Source of the DNA: Hawksworthiomyces lignivorus | Taxonomy: Eukaryota; Ascomycota; Sordariomycetes; Ophiostomatales; Ophiostomataceae | Direction of reading: 5' to 3' | Length of the DNA stretch: 64,000 nucleotides | NCBI GenBank assembly: GCA_002917075.1 | Contig: NTMA01000057.1 | Coordinates: 1 to 64,000 of the forward strand | Shown: positions 53,404 to 64,000 of the stretch, piece by piece | How positions within the stretch are numbered: position 1 is the first letter of the stretch | Layout: the number at the start of each line of letters is the position of its first letter | The notes under the pieces: model-generated | Seen by the model: only the letters and a program-made list of their open reading frames with translations | Database searches by the model: none | Told to the model about the DNA's origin: nothing | Position numbers and translations under genes: made by a program

Positions 53404-56400
53404 TCAATGATTCCATCCAGGATGGGGAGCTCCACCACCCTGGACGGTATCGTTCTCTAAAATAAACATGGGGGTGGCGGCAGCAGATCTGCTTGATCCT
53501 GCTGTGCTTCTTTCTCGGCTCAGCCTGGCCTCTCCCTTTCTGCGTTTTGTCTTGGTGGTGATGGAGGCAGTAGAGGTAGTGCTGTCGCTAGGAGAGCGGC
53601 CGCCGACAGAGCTGCCAGATGAGACGCCGAACCCAGCACTAGCACCTGCTCCACCGGCTGCTGCCAGCCACGCGTTCAACCGCAGCGCCGCCTTCAGCGC
53701 ACCAACAGTCAAGTCCCAACCCTCGAGGCTTATTTGCACGGCGCAGATACTGAGCATGCTCTTGACGAAGCGGTCTCGCGGCGCATCCCGCGCGCTGGCC
53801 ACGAGGGCGAGTGAGATCCAGGAGAATACGCCGAGCAGGCCCTTCCATGCGGTCAGAGACACGCGCCAGGTGGAGGCCCAGAGCTGGTCGAACTCTGCGG
53901 GTGTGACGACCTCGCGGAAGGTCTTGCGCTGCAAGACCGCGCGCGCGTAGATGAGGGCAGTCTGACGCACCGCCTGGTAGAGGGCATCTGGGGGCGGCAG
54001 TGGTTGCGCTGCCTGCTGCCTCTGAGAGTGAGATCGGGACATATCTATAAAGGCCGTGCTTCCTGCTGCGAGAGTAGCGCTGCCAAACATGGCGGCTGTC
54101 GCATCTTGTTGGAGCCATGGCGTTGGACAGCCTTCCGACTGAAGGGGCTGCTGGGTCAGCTCTGGATGTTGGTAGTGCTGCTGGAGGTCGTGCCTCGGCG
54201 AATTCTGAATAGACCCGCGCCGTGAGCTGAAGCCGCTTGACCGCCCGCTCCGACTGCTAGCCGCCGTTCCCACGATGAAACTACCGTCGGTAGACCCTGG
54301 CGGCGTCATCGGTGGTATATGCGGGCTGCTGCTCAGCCCACGCGGGCTCGGGACTAAGCGCGGTGACGCGGATGAGTGACGGCTGTGGAATCCAGTGGAA
54401 GATGTTCGAGGCGATGTCCAGAGATGTTGCCGACTGGGGTGGAATGGGTTGCCGGGCACTATTTCGTCTGTGTGGGAGAGAATAATTGAAGGACGGCGTC
54501 CCGGTACGGTAGTCGACAGTGTATTGAGTCTACATGCTACGTTTGCTTCCTCTGCTTCTTCCTCTTGTTGCTGCTGAAGCTCTTCTGGTGTGATTGGAGA
54601 ATCTGCCGGTAGCTGCTGGATCCGGTTGTGAATCCACTCGGCAGTCGTCTGCACCTTCTGCATGTCTTTCGCAGAGGGTTCCGAAGGGAGGGCTAATACG
54701 GTAGAAATCAGGAATCGTATGTCATCTAAGATAGATGCGGTCGTCGGATGCATCTTCAGTGGCTCGGCACACTTCGCAAACGTCGGCAACTTGTCTACAA
54801 GCGGCGTATTGTGAGCGACTCGGAAGGGGACGCTTGCAGGATCTTGGATATCATAGCCACCGCCGCTATTTTGTATAAAGGGAGACATATCAAATGATAT
54901 TGCGATGCCTATATCACAGCTGTGGATGGCAGTTAAATGAATCACACTGAGGCCAATGTCAGAACAGAGTGATACGGGAAATTTTCTTGGTTACAGGAAA
55001 AGTAGGTTTTACTCACGCCACGGCCAGTTTGCTGATTAGGCCATTCATGCCCAGGTGTTTCAACCCACCACGAACGCGGACCATTTCTCGCAGGCCCCGC
55101 AGATGCGTTTGTAGGCTGTCTGTCTGACCCCAGTACCACTCATCCATGATAAGCTGGAGGACTGCCGTGATGGCGTCGTCACTAGTGGACAGTGTTGCCG
55201 TTGAGGCTGACATAGTGGCGTTAGACCGCTGTTGCTGTCTAAGCTGACTATTTAGCATGAAGATCGCCCGTCCTTTGTGCGACACGGCGTCTATCTTGTC
55301 GAGGTGGCCCGTCTCGTGCAGGAAGCATGCATTCGTATATGCAGCGACCTGCTCCAAGAGAGGCGTCTGCAGGCAGTACGGAACGTAGAACTTGGCGTAC
55401 GGATTGGCGGAATCTGGATTGCCGTCAAGGCTCGATTTGAATCGGGAAATCAGCTTAGTATCTGGAAATAGGGATGCTAATAGTTAGTAAGACGACGGGC
55501 ATGAAGATGACGTGCTCCCGGAGCCATAGGGAGCGTACATGTCCTTACGAGGTCGGCATTCGATTGTGGGGCTTCAAATGGCAGTTGCGTCAACTCCCCG
55601 ATTGGCCCGCTCATCTGGAACATGCTGCTGTTAGATAAGCCGTTGCTTAGAACGCTGCCTCCACCGCCGACAAGATTGCTCCCGACATCTTCCCCATGCC
55701 CGCCCGGTGCGGTCCATGTCAGCATGCGCAGCCACGAGTAAAAGTCATCGAGATTGTCGGCGCCGCCGTTTGCCAGTGGCTGGTTGGGGCCCTGGCGCTG
55801 GGTCCGCAGGATTCGGAAGGCATCGTTGAGGACTTCGTGGTGTAGGGCTGTGCTGTTCCCGCTGAGGAGCAAGCTGTTGTCGAGCGGGAGCCCCAGCCCG
55901 GAGACAGAAGGATCTCCTGCCATTAGCATCGCCATGTTGTTACTATCTGCGTTGCCGTACTGATTTGCAGAAAGCATGTCAAATCCGGACCAGCGGTCAA
56001 AGGCTGCTCCTGCCGTGGTAGTTGGTGGGTTTCCAGCTGTTGGCCCAGACAGGGCTGGGGACGACCCAAGCATGACACCACTCGATGCTGTAGCTGTAGA
56101 TGTGTAGAGGTCCCATTCTTGCTGCTGCTGTTGCTGCTGCTGATGCTGTAGTAAGCCATTAGAAAGCAAATGCAAGGTATTTGTATTGGATGAATGAGAC
56201 TGAGGCAGTGGTGATAGCATTGGTGACGAATGTTCTAGGGGCGGAGATGTTGTTGTTGGTAGCAACAGACTGTGAGCTGTTGATTGTGCGGACAACATGG
56301 GGCCCTGGATGCCGCCACATTGAGTGTAGCCATAGTCTGCGTTAGGTAATACAACCGCGAAGGTAGGCTCAGTTGATAGATGAGGGTTCCGGCGTCTATC

Positions 56401-56901
56401 GAGTTAGTAGATGAGCAGCGAAGGGCAACCTTGACGGGCACAGAGAGAGGCTCTCACTTGTTTTGCTTGTACTCGCAGAGCGGTTGGGGATACCGCTTTT
56501 TGCAGTTGCCACATGGCCGTTCTTGATCACACTGCAATGCTTCGTTAGCATGGCGGCACAGAACTAGGACAAAGGAATGGCTGAAAATGGGATGGTACTT
56601 TTTGCTTTCTTCGCCGGCACTCGCTGCAGCTCGTGGTGACACGCTCTGCCCTCGGCGTGCGGACGCAGACGTGCATGTCTTCGGGGGCGGTAGGAAGAAC
56701 GGATCTGGACGGCATGATAAAACAAGCGTTCTGGCCGGCAGAGGTAGTGATGTTCTGGCCGGAGAGAAGAACAATTTCGGCTCGAGAAGATGGGGTTGAA
56801 GAAGACGAGGGGGGCGAGGCTGCTGCAACTGGCGGGGTTGCTGTTGACGCCCTCTTTTGGTGGCCGACGCCCGGATGGCGCTGGTTGAGCTGAGGATGCA
56901 T
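53404..56901 (-). CDS. Large Zn2Cys6 transcription factor
   Basis: Five exons: 56901-56599, 56531-56458, 56395-55539, 55461-55017 and 54946-53404, giving 1073 residues. The zinc cluster spans intron 1: Cys92, 95, 102, 108, 111 and 120, with the basic run RRRKQK before the third Cys. The N-terminal 85 residues and a stretch after the finger (about 130-240, including a polyQ run) are low complexity. The region ADLVRT...LISRF, AKFYVPYCLQTPLLEQVAAY and ITAVLQLIMDEWYWG (about 400-560) looks like the fungal-specific fungal_trans_2-type regulatory domain. A Ser/Pro-rich insert and a final helical block (LYQAVRQTALIYARAV, TWRVSLTAWKGLLGVFSWIS) follow. The exon 3 donor GTACGC was chosen by phase; GTAAGG nine bases earlier would bring a stop. 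Met1 is the first ATG in frame; a shorter start is possible. The target is unknown. Confidence 0.82.
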
Positions 56902-59900
56902 GCTAGGAAATGCGGGTAGACGATAATGAAGGCACAGCTGAGAAACACGAAGACCAGCCGGGTTGCCTTTCAGTTTTCAGAAGTCGGACAGAAGTGAAAA
57001 AAATAAACATGCAAAACGACCACCCAAAGAATTTTTTGATGGGGTGAGGTCTTCCCCGAGGTCTTGTATTTATTCTCTTCTCTTCTGATGTTTCATATTG
57101 CCTTTATTGGTTTTCGAGGTAAGTGGTTAGCACAATTCATTTTATTCTTTTTTTGTTCTTTTTATTTCTTTTTTGGTCTTGGCAGCTTTCACAGAGAGAT
57201 CTGGAGCAGAGCGGCCCTCCCTTTTGGTATCCCAACACTCTGCTCATAAGGCTGAATCGACTTATAAACGCAATACAATGCATGCACAAACCCCCCCAAA
57301 AAGACATCTTAGCATTCTTGGGGGGTATGAGCGGAGTCGTCGTGGAGGCTGTGGTCTAGAACGTGTCAAGGGGTTCAGTATGAGGACAAAGGGGAGTGGC
57401 TCTATTGCACAAGAGCTGGACAGCAGCCCACAGCACAGCCAGGAGTGTAAAGAGATACTAGATAGAAGCGCCGACAAGGGATTCGGATTTCCCTCTGCAA
57501 GCTATCGGCTTTCGTCTCGTTCTGGTTAAGCGAATGCTGGTGGTGGCCAATGAGAGGCAGCCAATATCATTCTTGGTACACCACAGACCAACGGAGCAGA
57601 GACAGTACGTACCTCTGCAGCATAGCAGTCGGTGCTTGAGAAACCCACTCTCATTTTGGCAGCGTTGCATTTTCTCTCCATTCTAGTGTCTTTCCACGGT
57701 TCATCCACGCATTTAAGGTTTTGGGGTGGCCCCGTTGGTAAATGCTTACCTGCCCCGTAGCTCTCTTTGCTCTAGCGGCATATGGTGGACGGTCATTCCC
57801 CCCTTTCAGCGTTGCATATCTTCGGGCACGCCTAAATGTTTCGGCCGGACAGAAGAGACATCCACTAACACTGAATGGTCCAAACTGCCGGAGCATCTGA
57901 GGAACAACGAGGGGAAGCAGAGCAGCGTGAAAGATAGAGAAGCACCAGAGAATCCATAAAAAGGGCTGTCCAATCTCGACGTGCTTGCATGCCTGCGTTG
58001 CATGACGTATGATGGAAGGATGATGTGAGACGGGGGAGAAAGCGCCAGGAAAAGCACAACGGCTTGCCAGCAGCTACCCCTGCCTATCGTTGCTGCTTTT
58101 CATTTCAATTCCTGTCTTCTTTGTCCATTCTGTTCCCGAAAACAAGAAAGCATGCAGAAGCAACGTCAAATTTGGTAATAAAAGATTCCAATACAATAGC
58201 TCGCTTAGAAATGAAAAGCCCGTGAGTGGACAAGGTACGGGTGTCCCTTTCTCCATTTGGATCAGGAAAAGAGAGGAAGCCATCGTCGAGAGAGACTTTA
58301 CGTGCGCTGACTTCGAATGTTCTCGGTGACATTTTCCGTGTCTCCTTGGTATATCCTGTTTCTGTCCACATTCAATGGAGCTACGACCCCAGCTCTGCGC
58401 ATTTCAGCGTATCCCGCAGCATTCATCCCATGTTTCCAATTCATCTGGACTGTCTGTTGCTGTGCTATCCTCTGGTCTTTTTTTAGATATCCCATTGATT
58501 CCAGTAGCAAGAAGAATTGACGACAAGCCGCTATCCGGCCTGAATCTGTGGCTTGGTCGCCGTAGGGCAGAGCGAGCTGCGGACCGTCCGCTTGGGATAG
58601 GTCTGCTAAAGAAGGAAATGCAGCAGAGACAAGGGGTGTTGGACTAAAGCGTGCGAATTGATTCCAGCACCTCATTTGTCATTGTGACTGTGGCTCATGT
58701 TATTCCCAACTCCTCTATCTGGGGTAGGCTGCAAAAAAAGGGCTGGTCCAACGGTTTCGCTTACTAGTCATTCTTCTGTCTTGTGTTGTCCTGCAGCCAG
58801 TGATGTTGATTTGCAGCGGACTAAAACATTCCCTGCCATACCAAATGGTTGAGGCGGTGCCAGCAAGCATGCTTTCGTGGCGTTAGCTCTGGGCTAGTCT
58901 CTTTTGGCCTGCCCATCGCTTAAGCAGTACTCTTTTTGGATGGTTGCAAACCTAATCAGTATGCAGCCCGACGGGGATTGCTAGCATGTGTTGGAAAGAA
59001 TCGTCAAATGACGAAAGAGCAACGACAAAACACTACAGCTCTGCTAGACACGATTAGGCCAAAACGGCTGTAGCCCTAAACCAGATACCAGATACTGGCT
59101 CGCAGCCCATGTAAGCGAGGAGATGACGAAAAAGCTTAGACATTTATTAGAGACGGGAAAAAACAAGCGACGTTCTCGCGTTATCTTTTGTTGTTGTCAA
59201 ATGCCTCTCATGTGACAAAAGAAATTGGGAAAAATGCCACGAATGCCTCAAAAAAGTCAGAGAAGACCCGGCAGATGTGTCGAATAGAAGTTCTCTACGG
59301 AATCTGCCGAGAAAGCCAGCGTCTCCGGGCTTGCTTTTGGCGTTGGCGAAGCACCTCGCAATGCTCTGGTTTTAGTGTTAATTTGCGGGTTTAGTGGATT
59401 CTCGCTCATCTTGATACCCTTCTAAGCTTAAAGATCGTCTTTGCGCCAATCGAGAGCCGCTGGCCAAGAGGCTGTCTTATTCACATTGTGCATGTGTAAG
59501 CAGCCATTGCATGCCAGTGGCGCGCTGTTTCGTTTCAATCATCTTGGCCTCATTGTATTCTTATTGTGCTGCTTTCCTCTTGGTTGCGCTGTAGGCCAAT
59601 ATTGGACTGCGTGGTTTCTGCACTTTTGTCATTCTGTCTCGGCTGCCTTAGTGCAGCTAAGTTTGTGCGAATGAAGCGCGATGTAGGACTACAAGCCGTA
59701 GCAAGGAGAGGGAGGGGGATGAGGAAGGAGAGCACTACCAGGGAGAGATAAAGACGAGTCCCAAATGAGAGGAGCTGCGTCCGCCAAGCAAAGAGGCAGC
59801 TGGCGACCAGGCCAAAAATGGCACAAGTGACGATGGTCCAGCCACGGCGCCACCACGTCCCAGCACGCTTGTTGCCCTGTGCTCTTCCCGAAGAGACCAA

Positions 59901-61551
59901 TACCAAGATCCCTGCCAAGAGTCTTTGCTGTCTTTCTCACTCTTCTTAGCCTTTTCTTTTGCATGACAGAGGTTGGACAAAATGAGCCAAAAACAAAAAG
60001 ACAAAGAAAACGCACGATAGATATCGTTCGTTATTTGCTTTATTGTGTCAATCACGATGCTTCCAAAGCAGATGCTGTATCGTTGCATGTGCGCCAAGGC
60101 CGGTGAAACGGTACCGTCCAAGTTGGGACCGCAGCGCGAGCGAAATACTAACAAGGAAAGATTAAAAAAACAAAAGGACTGAGAGATTGGACAGCTAATA
60201 GGCAGTACCTTTCCGGCGGGAAAAAACAATTAATCGGCTCAGAAATGTCCGGCGAATCAACTAGCAACCCCGTTTGATTGAGGGGTCTGTTCCTCTGGCT
60301 CTTCAAAAAAGAAAGTCTGTCAAACGGGACAGCAAACCAGCGAATCGGTAACCCGCATCTGCAGGCCAATGCATGAGGGCTGCTAAGAAGGGGGCAATGA
60401 AGAAGAAGGCACAGCAAAGCAGGCGGTTGCGAGATGGTCAATTACAGTGCTTACCTTTTTATTTCATGATTCGGTCGTTGAGTAGGGCTGCATATTGTCG
60501 GCTCATCAACGGCGACGGCGAGTAAGCAACCAAAGTACGCTTGTTGCATCGGAGACCCCGAACTGGGTGGAAGAACATAAATGTTACATGGCAATCAGTG
60601 TGTAAATCGAGGCTCAGACATCGGTTGAATTCATCGTCAGATTGGTCCTGTTTCCAGAAGCCCAGAGAATGGACAGCGCAGTCGTCTTAATATTAAAAGC
60701 AGAGACAGGGGGGGCAGAGGAAAGCTGCACCCCGAGGGCTTCTCCACTGCAAACGATCTTAATCCGGTATAAGCACGTTCAGAACAGAGTGGTGACATAC
60801 TTCCTTGTATTTAGTTGCTGGTTTAATACTAAAGAGAATTAGGAGACAAACCGAGGTCCAGAAACGTGCTCTGAAATGGCGCGTGTGCGCAAGACTCTAG
60901 CATTGCAACCCGTGCTAATTCAGGATTCGTTTATGCCCCGTAGATAGGAAGATATGTTCCAGCATGCAGGAGAAGAAACCTGCCCTCCAAAAAATACTGT
61001 TCTTTATGTTGATTGAAACATGCCATCGCTCTGCCTGCCTCATTGAGCAACAAGAGCGCCTCGCGTTCCCATATCTCGGCAACACTCGCCAGTGACCAAA
61101 TATCTTCACATAAAAATTCACCGAATGCTACAACACGCATCGGCCGAGACGCGGTGAACAGCACTTCAAGATGGCCTTCGAATCCTGCCCAAAAATAAAG
61201 AGATGATCCACCCAGCTGTTGTGTACATGGTCCAGCATTGTGCTGGTAAAATGTTGAAGGCGTTTTGCTTCGCCTCCCCCAGAAAATTTGCCGCAAAAAA
61301 GGAGAATATGCCCAAAATAGCCCAAATTAAAACGGACAACGAATGGGAATCTGAGATGAAGTAAGCAAAATACAGCTAAAGTGACGAGTCTGATTATCTC
61401 ATCGTGGTATCTCGCAGCACGAAGAAGCGCACAGATGAAGGTGGCGAACAAAAGAAAAAATGAAAGAAAGAAAAAAAAAGTCGTCGGCGTCGTTATTTTT
61501 AGATGATCCTGTTGCCAGAAGAAGGGCTGTGCCCTGTCGTCTCTCGTCCAT
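56902..61551. other. 4.6-kb gene-free region upstream of large regulator
   Basis: I found no frame or spliced combination with family resemblance. Composition is mixed, without long repeats. It may be a long regulatory upstream region of the Zn2Cys6 gene, hold a non-coding RNA, or hold a fast-evolving gene I cannot recognise. Confidence 0.4.
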
Positions 61552-62096
61552 TCATTCAGCAACAGCAGGCGGCGGCGACTCAGGCTCGCCGCTGGCCATG
61601 TCTATGGGCTTTTGTGCAAACCAAAAATAGTACGTAAAGTACCGGTGCACGCGCGTGTCTTCCAGCGCGCGCCGCGCATGGGCGATAATAACCTCTCCTT
61701 CGACCGGCGAGATGCCCAGGGCCGCAAACGGACGCCCCGCCACAGCGCCCATGATGTCGGCCACGGCCATTTTCTGGTAGAGGCCGATCAGACGTAAGGT
61801 CTTGTTCTTGGCCCAGACGCCAATGGGCACCTTCTTTGCTACGCACTGGATGTTGGTGAAGCCGGCCTCGCGCAGGATCGGCTCCATACGCCGTGATATG
61901 GTCACATTCATACCGAACTTGGCAAAGGCTTGCCCGGCCAAGTCGTACATGTACTTGAGCGGGTCGTCGTCTGGCATGCTGTCGTCGTCGCAGAGGACCT
62001 CGCCGCAGAGCTCCTGCAGCTCCACCCAGCCGCCAGGTTTTAAGCTTCTGCAGAGGCTGTCAACATCGGCCCGTCTCCGGCATGCACGCATGCACG

Positions 62097-62127
<31 letters not shown>

Positions 62128-62903
62128 CCACACACTCAGGAGATGGCCACTTACGTGAAACAATGCCGCATGATGGTGGGAATATCCCGCAGGATCATCG
62201 TCATGAAGCGAAAGTGGGCGAGGTCGACATTCTGGGCAAGCCACTCGTTGTTACAGTCGTCGACGAGGAAATCGACATTCGGCGGCACCCACAGCGGTTG
62301 TATTGGCGACATGTCAATGCCCCGTACATGTGCACTGGGAAACTTATCTCCGGCTACGAAGCAGTTAGCAAGATACAGGTGAGCGAAAGCAACATTACAT
62401 GGCCTCGGTGAGCGCCGACTGACGGCTGCCGCCTACCTTCAATCGCCCAAATGCCTGGCATCCGTTAGTCTCCAAGTCCAGAAGAGGGAACCACAGCGAG
62501 AGAAGCACAACGCACCTGTTCCTGTCCCAATATCGAGGATCTCCTGCGGGTCATCTCCCACTGGCGCATAGAACAGCTTGCCGTCTGTCAGCTCCATCAT
62601 CATGGCGTGCTTCATATCTTCGCGGCTCTGCTCTATGTCGTCGTCTGGTAGCGGGTATCGGCTGTTCTTGAAGTGGTGGTAGCGGCGGCCATTCTCAAAT
62701 GTGTGTGCGTAGATGCTGGACGTCGCACTCGTCGAGGCCTGCGAGGCATTGTCGAAACCTTCGACCGGGTCAAACTCGTCCTCTTCGCCGGGCTGGCTTG
62801 CGGCTTCGATGGCAGATCCGCCAGAGACGGAAACCGCCGATGCGTGGCCGCCCGTGGCCGCACCGGTTGGTGTTCTGGCATCCTCAGCCTCGCCCTCGCA
62901 CAT
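61552..62903 (-). CDS. LaeA-like SAM-dependent methyltransferase
   Basis: Four exons: 62903-62516, 62454-62437 (18 nt), 62353-62155 and 62056-61552, giving 369 residues. The SAM-binding motif I, DIGTGTGIWAIE (from Asp124), is rebuilt only when the 18-nt exon is included. The usual LaeA/UMTA-type blocks follow: DKFPSAHVRGIDMSPIQPLW, PPNVDFLVDDCNNEW, FMTMILRDIP, LKPGGWVELQE and a C-terminal YQKMAVADIMGA helix. The N-terminal ~75 residues are Ala/Ser/Gly/Glu-rich and disordered. LaeA itself is a nuclear regulator of secondary metabolism; the many fungal paralogues include small-molecule and protein methyltransferases, so this one cannot be assigned further. Intron 3 contains a (GT)n tract. All intron phases agree. 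Confidence 0.88.
62097..62140 (+). repeat. CA/GT microsatellite in intron 3 of the methyltransferase
   Basis: A run of CA dinucleotides with a few interruptions lies inside the intron, close to the donor site at 62154. It is non-coding. Confidence 0.8.
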
Positions 62904-64000
62904 TGTTAATGCAGTCGTGGGACAATAGGCGAACTGCTCGCCGTAATTCGAGAAGAGAGCAATTCGTTTTCGAGGCTAAGATTACGGAATATGCGGCGTT
63001 TAATCTATTGAGTAGCAGTATGACAGGGGGTGGCAATTCTTGTTTATGCGGGGGCGCGAACCAGCGGGAGGAGAGGGGGTTGAGATGAAGAAAGTAAAAC
63101 GCAAGAATGTCCGCGGGAGGGGCAGAACAAAGAAAAAAGAGCACTGGCAAAACAAGAGTCGAGAGCTGGCGAGAGACCTCGAGGTGAAGCAAAACAGGGC
63201 CGGGCTGCCGCTTAATCACACCACGGCGAGAAACCAACCACGCCAGCCTACAAACGACAATGCGTTGGTTGGCGCGGCGTTAGCAAAAAGAAGAGTCCAG
63301 GCAGAAGGCCGGCGTCTTTGGATTAATACGCTTTTTGAAGAGAGAAGGCGCGACAAATATGACGGCGAGAAAAGAGAGCATTCAAAAAGAAATGGAATGA
63401 GAAGACACACGAGACCGACACGAGGAAAGGGATAGAAGACAAGTTGAAGATCATATTTCTTATTTTTTTTTTTTCATGTTCGGATCCCTTCCGCGGTGCA
63501 GCTGTCATTGGGAGGTGTGGCTGCCAAGGAGGTGCTCGCCCAGGAAAAAGTGGTGGATGTGTGACGGGAGCGCAAACACTCAGCGGCCACAAATCAAGTG
63601 TACATACATACCACACATCCCTAGCAGCGCCTAAGATTACGAGATTACTTATTGTTGCTTTGCGTATCTCCAAGCATACGAAAGTGCACGGCTAGACAGC
63701 CGGAACGGGTAGGTAAATTGTATGCGTTCTGGCCCCCAGGTACCAGTAAGCCAAGCACGCCTAGGAAATACAATGTTCATCACGTGCATACTACCACGTG
63801 AGGGCGGAGATCAGTGGAGAATGACGAGGACAGGGGGCTGAAGAAGGAAAAAATATGAGAAAGAGGTGAGAGAAAGGCAAAGGAAATGTGATATAGGAAG
63901 TCAAAGACATCCAACAAGGTCACAGAAACGTTGCGAGTGTTGGGGGTGGGGAAGAGAGACAAGATGAAAATTGGCCATTCTTCATGTGCGTTCGTGCATG
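62904..64000. other. Right edge, promoter side of methyltransferase, no gene seen
   Basis: Short frames on both strands have no family resemblance. The stretch is purine-rich in places (63090-63130, 63840-63900). A CACGTG-like half palindrome pair lies near 63780-63800. Any gene to the right starts outside the window. Confidence 0.4.

Overview
The window is nuclear DNA of a filamentous ascomycete (Pezizomycotina). Coding genes carry short GT...CTAAC/CTAAT...AG introns of about 45 to 260 nt. The families present are typical of moulds: two Zn2Cys6 regulators, a LaeA-like methyltransferase, MFS permeases, a TPR-CHAT protein and a SesA-like helical protein. I would guess Sordariomycetes, possibly Hypocreales, but the sequence alone does not settle this. 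Exon structures below were built by hand from splice signals, reading phase and family conservation. Every multi-exon model closes in frame.

Left part (1-15.1 kb) holds housekeeping genes: SF3b subunit 5, a two-zinc-finger protein of unknown role, the Smc5/6 subunit Nse3 (MAGE domain), an RluA-type tRNA pseudouridine synthase, a hotdog thioesterase, and a large caspase-like/C2H2 fusion protein whose caspase histidine is replaced by tyrosine. About 6 kb of gene-free, low-complexity DNA follows (15.1-21.2 kb).

Middle part (21.2-44.1 kb) is accessory. It opens with a small membrane protein, a 500-bp Tc1/mariner-type MITE and a SesA/HeLo-like protein. Next comes what looks like a small-molecule catabolism and transport cluster: PHS-type permease, Zn2Cys6 regulator, DHA1-type MFS, fumarylacetoacetase-family hydrolase, cupin, SDR dehydrogenase, Dal5-type permease and a penicillin acyltransferase-like Ntn hydrolase. 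Several promoters here share CCGA...TCGG everted repeats. The hydrolase and cupin promoters share an identical 11-bp extension (TCGGCAAACAC). This is the best candidate for an undescribed, co-regulated system.

Right part (46-64 kb) has a T5orf172/GIY-YIG protein and a 1130-residue TPR-CHAT protein with twelve 45-residue repeats, bracketed by 50-bp direct repeats. It continues with an intron-containing tRNA-Leu(CAG), a second, very large Zn2Cys6 regulator behind 4.6 kb of apparently empty upstream DNA, and a LaeA-like methyltransferase with an 18-nt micro-exon.
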